In this document: positions 6,491 to 9,050 of the stretch, piece by piece
Layout of the letters: each line of letters begins with the position of its first letter
Numbering within the stretch: the first letter of the stretch is position 1
The notes under the pieces: generated by a model
Told to the model about the DNA's origin: nothing
Database searches by the model: none
Seen by the model: the letters and a program-made list of their open reading frames with translations, nothing else
Made by a program: the position numbers and the translations under genes
DNA from: Miltoncostaeaceae bacterium
Lineage (GTDB): Bacteria > Actinomycetota > Thermoleophilia > Miltoncostaeales > Miltoncostaeaceae
DNA: 9,050 bases
Direction of reading: 5' to 3'
Assembly (NCBI GenBank): GCA_030598075.1
Contig: JAUVQP010000052.1
Span: 1-9,050, forward strand

Positions 6491-6533
6491 CGGGCGCGTA
6501 CCCGGCGCTGCTTTCCGGCATAGTACGCGCCCG
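6491..6533. promoter_or_regulatory. Perfect 11-bp inverted repeat between divergent genes (operator candidate)
   Basis: CGGGCGCGTAC (6491-6501) and its exact reverse complement GTACGCGCCCG (6523-6533) are separated by 21 bp. The arm centres are 32 bp apart, close to three helical turns, so both arms would face the same side of the DNA. The right arm overlaps the -10-like box of the E1 alpha gene. The placement between divergent genes argues against a terminator and for a dimeric regulator site, but no regulator gene is nearby. Confidence 0.5.
6520..6525 (-). promoter_or_regulatory. Possible -10 box of the E1 alpha/beta operon
   Basis: TACTAT on the reverse strand fits TAnnnT and would give a leader of roughly 60 nt before the ATG at 6451. 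No matching -35 box is visible. It overlaps the right arm of the inverted repeat, which would let a bound protein block it. Confidence 0.35.
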
Positions 6534-6560
6534 CACGGGGCACCGCCGCCGCGACGGGGC

Positions 6561-6566
6561 TACGAT
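6561..6566 (+). promoter_or_regulatory. Possible -10 box of the thioredoxin-like gene pair (leaderless)
   Basis: TACGAT ends 7 nt before the ATG at 6574, the same spacing as in front of the genes starting at 2256 and 8619 on the other strand. It overlaps an earlier in-frame ATG at 6565, which would not be in the message if this box is used. Confidence 0.35.
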
Positions 6567-6573
6567 GACCCGG

Positions 6574-6900
6574 ATGGGCGATCGCGTTCGCGTCGAGTAC
6601 CTGTTCAGCCGCGCGTGCCCGTCGCACGAGGAAGGGCTCGAGCGCCTCGCCGCGGCGGCCGCGCGCGCCGAGGTCGAGCTCGACCTTGTGGTCACCGAGA
6701 TCCTCTCGGACGAGGAAGCGGCGGCGCGGCGCTTTCCGGGCTCGCCGACCTATCTCGTGGAGGGAACGGACATGGTCGACCCTCCCGTGGGGGTGCCGTT
6801 CTCCGTCGACGCCTGCCGGGCCTACCGGGATCCGTCCGGGAGGATCGGCCCACTCCCGCACCCCGACGACCTGGCCGCGGCGCTGACCGCCCCCGCATGA
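6574..6900 (+). CDS. Small thioredoxin-fold protein with a single N-terminal active-site Cys
   Basis: This protein of 108 aa resembles small actinobacterial thioredoxin-fold proteins. It opens with a beta strand (VRVEYLF), then Cys15 in ACPSHEE, an amphipathic helix (19-32), a second strand (LDLVVTEI) and the cis-Pro loop RFPGSPTYLVEG at 53-64, where Pro58 would face Cys15. The second Cys of a CxxC is missing (CPSH). Cys81 in DACRAYRD could be a resolving partner, or the protein may use a monothiol or glutathione-like mechanism. It lacks a signal peptide and should be cytosolic. The start is uncertain: ATG 6574 fits a leaderless promoter, while ATG 6565 (three residues longer) has GGGG 5 nt upstream. 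Its stop overlaps the next start by 4 bp (ATGA), so the two redox proteins are likely made together. Confidence 0.7.
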   Translation: MGDRVRVEYLFSRACPSHEEGLERLAAAAARAEVELDLVVTEILSDEEAAARRFPGSPTYLVEGTDMVDPPVGVPFSVDACRAYRDPSGRIGPLPHPDDLAAALTAPA

Positions 6901-7442
6901 GCATTGCCCTCGGCTCGCCGGCCCCGACGTTCGCGCTCCCCGCAACCGATGGGTCGACCGTGTCGCTCGCTTCGCTGCGCTCGGATGCGAGGGCCGTGAT
7001 CGTCGCATTCTGGTGCAACCATTGCCCCTACGTTCAGGCCTGGGAGGATCGCCTCGCGGCGCTCGTCGCCGAATGGCGCGACCGCGGGCTCGCGGCCGTG
7101 GCGATCAACGCCAACGACGTCTCGCGCTACCCGGCCGACTCCTTCCAGAGCATGGTCGAGCGAGCGGGCGAGCGGGGCTACACGTTCGCGTACGCCTTCG
7201 ACGAGTCACAGGAGGTGCCACGTGCCTACGGAGCCGAGCGCACCCCCGAGGTGTTCCTGCTCGACGATGGTGCGCGCGTCGCCTACCACGGGGCGATCGA
7301 CGACGCGACCGATCCCGGCGGCGTGACCGAGACCTATCTCGCCGACGCGATCGAGGCCGTCATGGCCGGCGAGCGACCGGCGGTCGCCGAGACCGCGCCC
7401 GTCGGTTGCACGATCAAGTGGAGATCCGCGAGGGGCGTCTGA
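6897..7442 (+). CDS. Thioredoxin-like / peroxiredoxin family protein (AhpC/TSA fold)
   Basis: This 181-aa protein is a probable thiol oxidoreductase of the redoxin superfamily. The N-terminal part (LGSPAPTFALPATDGSTVSL, residues 5-24) is the usual redoxin opening. The active site is FWCNHCPYV, with Cys40 and Cys43 as a CxxC pair, and the cis-Pro is Pro117 in ERTPEVFLLD. The C-terminus ends with VGCTIKWR; Cys171 is a feature typical of this CNHCPYV subgroup and may take part in disulfide exchange. A longer forward frame exists, but the ATG at 6897 is the first start before the domain, and it overlaps the stop of the preceding thioredoxin-fold gene (ATGA). No signal peptide is seen. Its substrate is unknown; a thiol peroxidase or general disulfide reductase would both fit. 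Confidence 0.85.
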   Translation: MSIALGSPAPTFALPATDGSTVSLASLRSDARAVIVAFWCNHCPYVQAWEDRLAALVAEWRDRGLAAVAINANDVSRYPADSFQSMVERAGERGYTFAYAFDESQEVPRAYGAERTPEVFLLDDGARVAYHGAIDDATDPGGVTETYLADAIEAVMAGERPAVAETAPVGCTIKWRSARGV

Positions 7443-7446
7443 CGGC

Positions 7447-8619
7447 CTACGGGCGAAGCGGCGCGACCATGATCTTGGTGCGCGCCCGCCTGCTCGACAG
7501 CCCCTCGTAGCCGCCACGCCAGCCGCCCGGACCGGAAAAGCGGGTGACCGGCCACAACACGACCCGGCGCCAGATTGCCGGAGGGCCGACGAAGTAGCGC
7601 TGCCGTCGCACGTCCCGCTGAAGCGACACACGACTGCGCGGCCCGCTGAGAAGCGTCGCGCTGCGCACCGCGTCGTCGAACCGCCGCCCCACGGGCGCTC
7701 GCTCCCGCCACACGGATCGATCGGCGAACAGGCGCGGCGCGGCGATCGCGGGAGGTGTGATCGCCCCACTCTTCGGCGCGGACCTCTTCACCCGAAGGAG
7801 GCGCTTGCGGCCGGCCGCAAGATCCCAGCCGTAGATCCAGACGCGCCGGTCGTTCTCGCGCACCAGGCTGTAGACGAAAGTCTTGCTGCCGAGGTCGGCC
7901 CCCGCGACGTGAACCGACGGCGCGGCCCGGACCAGGGTGAGGACCTTCCCGTTCTTCCGCAGCAGGCGGACACGCTCCCTGCCGGATCCGTAGCCGTACT
8001 GGGCGCCCGCAAGAAGCTCGCGGAGGGCGACGTCGCCGCGACCGTTGACCCAGACCCCCCTCGGGCGGACGGCGCCGCTCCTGAGGGCCCTCCGGTGGAC
8101 GACCTGGTCCGCCCCCGTGCGGAGGTCGCGCACCACGACCTCCGCGACGCGATCGCCGTCCGGTCCAACGACGCGGAGCCACGCGAGCCGGAAGGCGTTG
8201 CTGTCCGCCGCAAGGATCTGGTCGGCGCCGGAGCCGATCCCGTCGACCGCGATGACCGCACGCGCTCGGGTTGAGAGATCCACCGAAAGCAGGCGGCGGC
8301 GATCCGCGCCCATCGGACCGATCACGTGGAGCGAATCCCGCCAGATCCCCACGATGCGATGCGCGTCGCAGGGCCGCCGCGAGCGCATGACGCGAGTAAG
8401 CCTCTTCCGGCCGTGACGGCGTGCCCAGACCTCGCTCGGCCCGCCGGGCGCGACGCAGCGCGTCCAGACGGACCACTTGGCGGATCGCTCGGTCTGGCGC
8501 ACGACCCCGGGCTGCTCCGCGATGATCAGGGGCGCCGACAGCGCCGGCGCGGACGATGCCGCGACCCCGACCACGATCGACGCGGCGATGCTCCCACGAA
8601 ACATGCTCGCCCGCTTCAC
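7447..8619 (-). CDS. Exported protein of unknown function, possibly a beta-propeller
   Basis: I do not recognise a family with certainty. The 390-aa product starts with a signal peptide (Lys2, Arg3, a hydrophobic stretch from Ile11 to Ala25, cleavage near APALSA at 24-29). The mature part shows repeating short strands with turns such as VDLSTRARAV, VRDLRTGADQVV and YGWDLAAGRKRLL, where a predicted strand precedes a D-L/A-x-T/A-G turn; this resembles blades of TolB/WD-like propellers, common among exported proteins of related actinobacteria. Cys55 and Cys84 are the only cysteines in the mature chain and could form a disulfide. It is rich in Arg and Val. The GTG at 8619 is chosen over the upstream open frame and over ATG 8604 because a TAGTGT box ends 7 nt before it and the signal peptide then has a normal n-region. 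It ends 4 nt from the redoxin stop codon, tail to tail. Confidence 0.7.
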   Translation of the reverse strand: MKRASMFRGSIAASIVVGVAASSAPALSAPLIIAEQPGVVRQTERSAKWSVWTRCVAPGGPSEVWARRHGRKRLTRVMRSRRPCDAHRIVGIWRDSLHVIGPMGADRRRLLSVDLSTRARAVIAVDGIGSGADQILAADSNAFRLAWLRVVGPDGDRVAEVVVRDLRTGADQVVHRRALRSGAVRPRGVWVNGRGDVALRELLAGAQYGYGSGRERVRLLRKNGKVLTLVRAAPSVHVAGADLGSKTFVYSLVRENDRRVWIYGWDLAAGRKRLLRVKRSAPKSGAITPPAIAAPRLFADRSVWRERAPVGRRFDDAVRSATLLSGPRSRVSLQRDVRRQRYFVGPPAIWRRVVLWPVTRFSGPGGWRGGYEGLSSRRARTKIMVAPLRP

Positions 8620-8626
8620 GTGGCGC

Positions 8627-8632
8627 ACACTA
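8627..8632 (-). promoter_or_regulatory. -10 box of the exported-protein gene (leaderless arrangement)
   Basis: On the reverse strand TAGTGT (TAnnnT) is followed by 7 nt and then the GTG start at 8619. This is the same geometry as at the protease gene. No Shine-Dalgarno sequence precedes the GTG, which fits a leaderless message. Confidence 0.5.
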
Positions 8633-8711
8633 ACCGCGACCCGCGGACGTCGCGAGCGATCGCGTTGGTCCGCCGGCGACCCCGGGGCCCGGCTCGCGCC
8701 GAGAGCGGCGG

Positions 8712-8722
8712 TAGGCTGGAGA
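8712..8722 (+). promoter_or_regulatory. Ribosome binding site and possible -10 box of the sugar dehydrogenase gene
   Basis: GGAGA (8718-8722) lies 7 nt before the GTG at 8730 and decides this start. TAGGCT (8712-8717) directly before it fits TAnnnT, but a promoter there would start the message at or after the binding site, so only one of the two can be fully functional. The ribosome binding site is the safer reading. Confidence 0.45.
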
Positions 8723-8729
8723 CCTCCGA

Positions 8730-9050
8730 GTGTCGACGAACCCCACCATCGCGCGCGGAGCGCTGCTGACGCTCGCGCTCGCATCCCTCACGGGCGCCGC
8801 CATGGTCCCACAAACCGCATCGGCGGGCGCTCCGCCGGGGTTCCGCATCCAACCCGTCGCCGCCGGATTCCAGGGGCCGACCGCCTTCGCCTACACCCCC
8901 GACGGCCGGGTCCTCGTCGCGGAGAAGTCGGGGCTGGTGAAGACCGTGGTGAACGGCCAGGTTGCCGGCACGTTCATCGACCTCCGAGAGCGCGTGAACG
9001 ACTACTGGAACCGGGGGCTCCTCGGCATCGCCGTCGATCCTCGCTTCGCC
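8730..9050 (+). CDS. PQQ-dependent sugar dehydrogenase (glucose/sorbosone dehydrogenase family), N-terminal part
   Basis: The first 107 residues are present and the gene runs off the right edge. Residues 1-32 are a signal peptide (hydrophobic ALLTLALASL, cleavage after QTASA), so the enzyme acts outside the membrane. The mature start is typical of the six-bladed propeller family that oxidises sugars with PQQ: GFQGPTAFAYTPDGRVLVAE at 46-65, then a short turn (SGLVKTVVNG), and RGLLGIAVDPRFA at 95-107. The catalytic His and the PQQ and Ca sites lie beyond the window, so activity cannot be judged. Many actinobacterial members have no proven sugar substrate. The gene is divergent from the exported-protein gene, with 110 bp between the two starts. 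Confidence 0.85.
   Translation, partial: MSTNPTIARGALLTLALASLTGAAMVPQTASAGAPPGFRIQPVAAGFQGPTAFAYTPDGRVLVAEKSGLVKTVVNGQVAGTFIDLRERVNDYWNRGLLGIAVDPRFA

Noticed and set aside
5504..6523. Forward open frame of 339 codons opposite E1 alpha
   Set aside because: It is antisense to a gene with all expected thiamine-diphosphate motifs, and its own sequence shows none.
8620..8784. N-terminal extension of the exported protein to an upstream start
   Set aside because: It would bury the signal peptide behind 55 Arg-rich residues and run over the promoter region; GTG 8619 with its -10 box fits better.
1..9050. CRISPR arrays, tRNA or rRNA genes, transposases, toxin-antitoxin pairs or phage genes
   Set aside because: I saw no direct-repeat array, no cloverleaf-like sequence and no transposase, integrase or toxin motif in any frame I read.

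Overview
This is very GC-rich, tightly packed bacterial DNA. Several starts are GTG, genes overlap by 4 bp (GTGA, ATGA), -10 boxes have the form TAnnnT, and some genes look leaderless. Exported proteins have Ala-rich signal peptides and Arg/Val-rich bodies. Together these suggest an actinobacterium, perhaps of the Thermoleophilia/Solirubrobacterales type. The lineage is inferred from style and was not tested by a search.

Layout, left to right. 1-123: non-coding, with a perfect 13-bp hairpin. 124-2256 (-): secreted subtilisin-like protease with C-terminal Ig-like modules and a leaderless-type promoter. 2356-3345 (+): PAPS-dependent sulfotransferase, overlapping by 4 bp the gene at 3342-4442 (+). 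That second gene encodes a fusion of a lipoyl domain, a short E1/E3-binding-like domain and a NeuD/PglD-type left-handed beta-helix acyltransferase. 4477-5502 (-) and 5513-6451 (-): beta and alpha subunits of a thiamine-diphosphate 2-oxo acid dehydrogenase E1, converging on the fusion gene. 6574-6900 and 6897-7442 (+): a small thioredoxin-fold protein and a CxxC peroxiredoxin/thioredoxin-like protein, translationally coupled. 7447-8619 (-): exported protein of unknown function, possibly a beta-propeller. 8730-9050 (+): N-terminal part of a secreted PQQ-dependent sugar dehydrogenase, cut by the window edge.

The centre (2356-6451) is the most interesting part. An ordinary 2-oxo acid dehydrogenase complex is E1, E2 (lipoyl, E1/E3-binding domain, CoA acyltransferase core) and E3. 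Here the E1 pair lies beside a protein with an E2-like N-terminus whose catalytic core is replaced by a sugar N/O-acyltransferase of the hexapeptide-repeat class. I infer a route in which E1 decarboxylates a 2-oxo acid, loads the acyl group on the lipoyl arm, and the fused acyltransferase passes it to a sugar amine or hydroxyl, perhaps without free acyl-CoA. The coupled sulfotransferase may modify the same glycan or lipid. No E3, no ordinary E2 and no glycosyltransferase are in the window, so the substrate and the source of reoxidised lipoamide are unknown.

The flanking genes look like general cell-envelope and redox functions and show no clear link to the central group.
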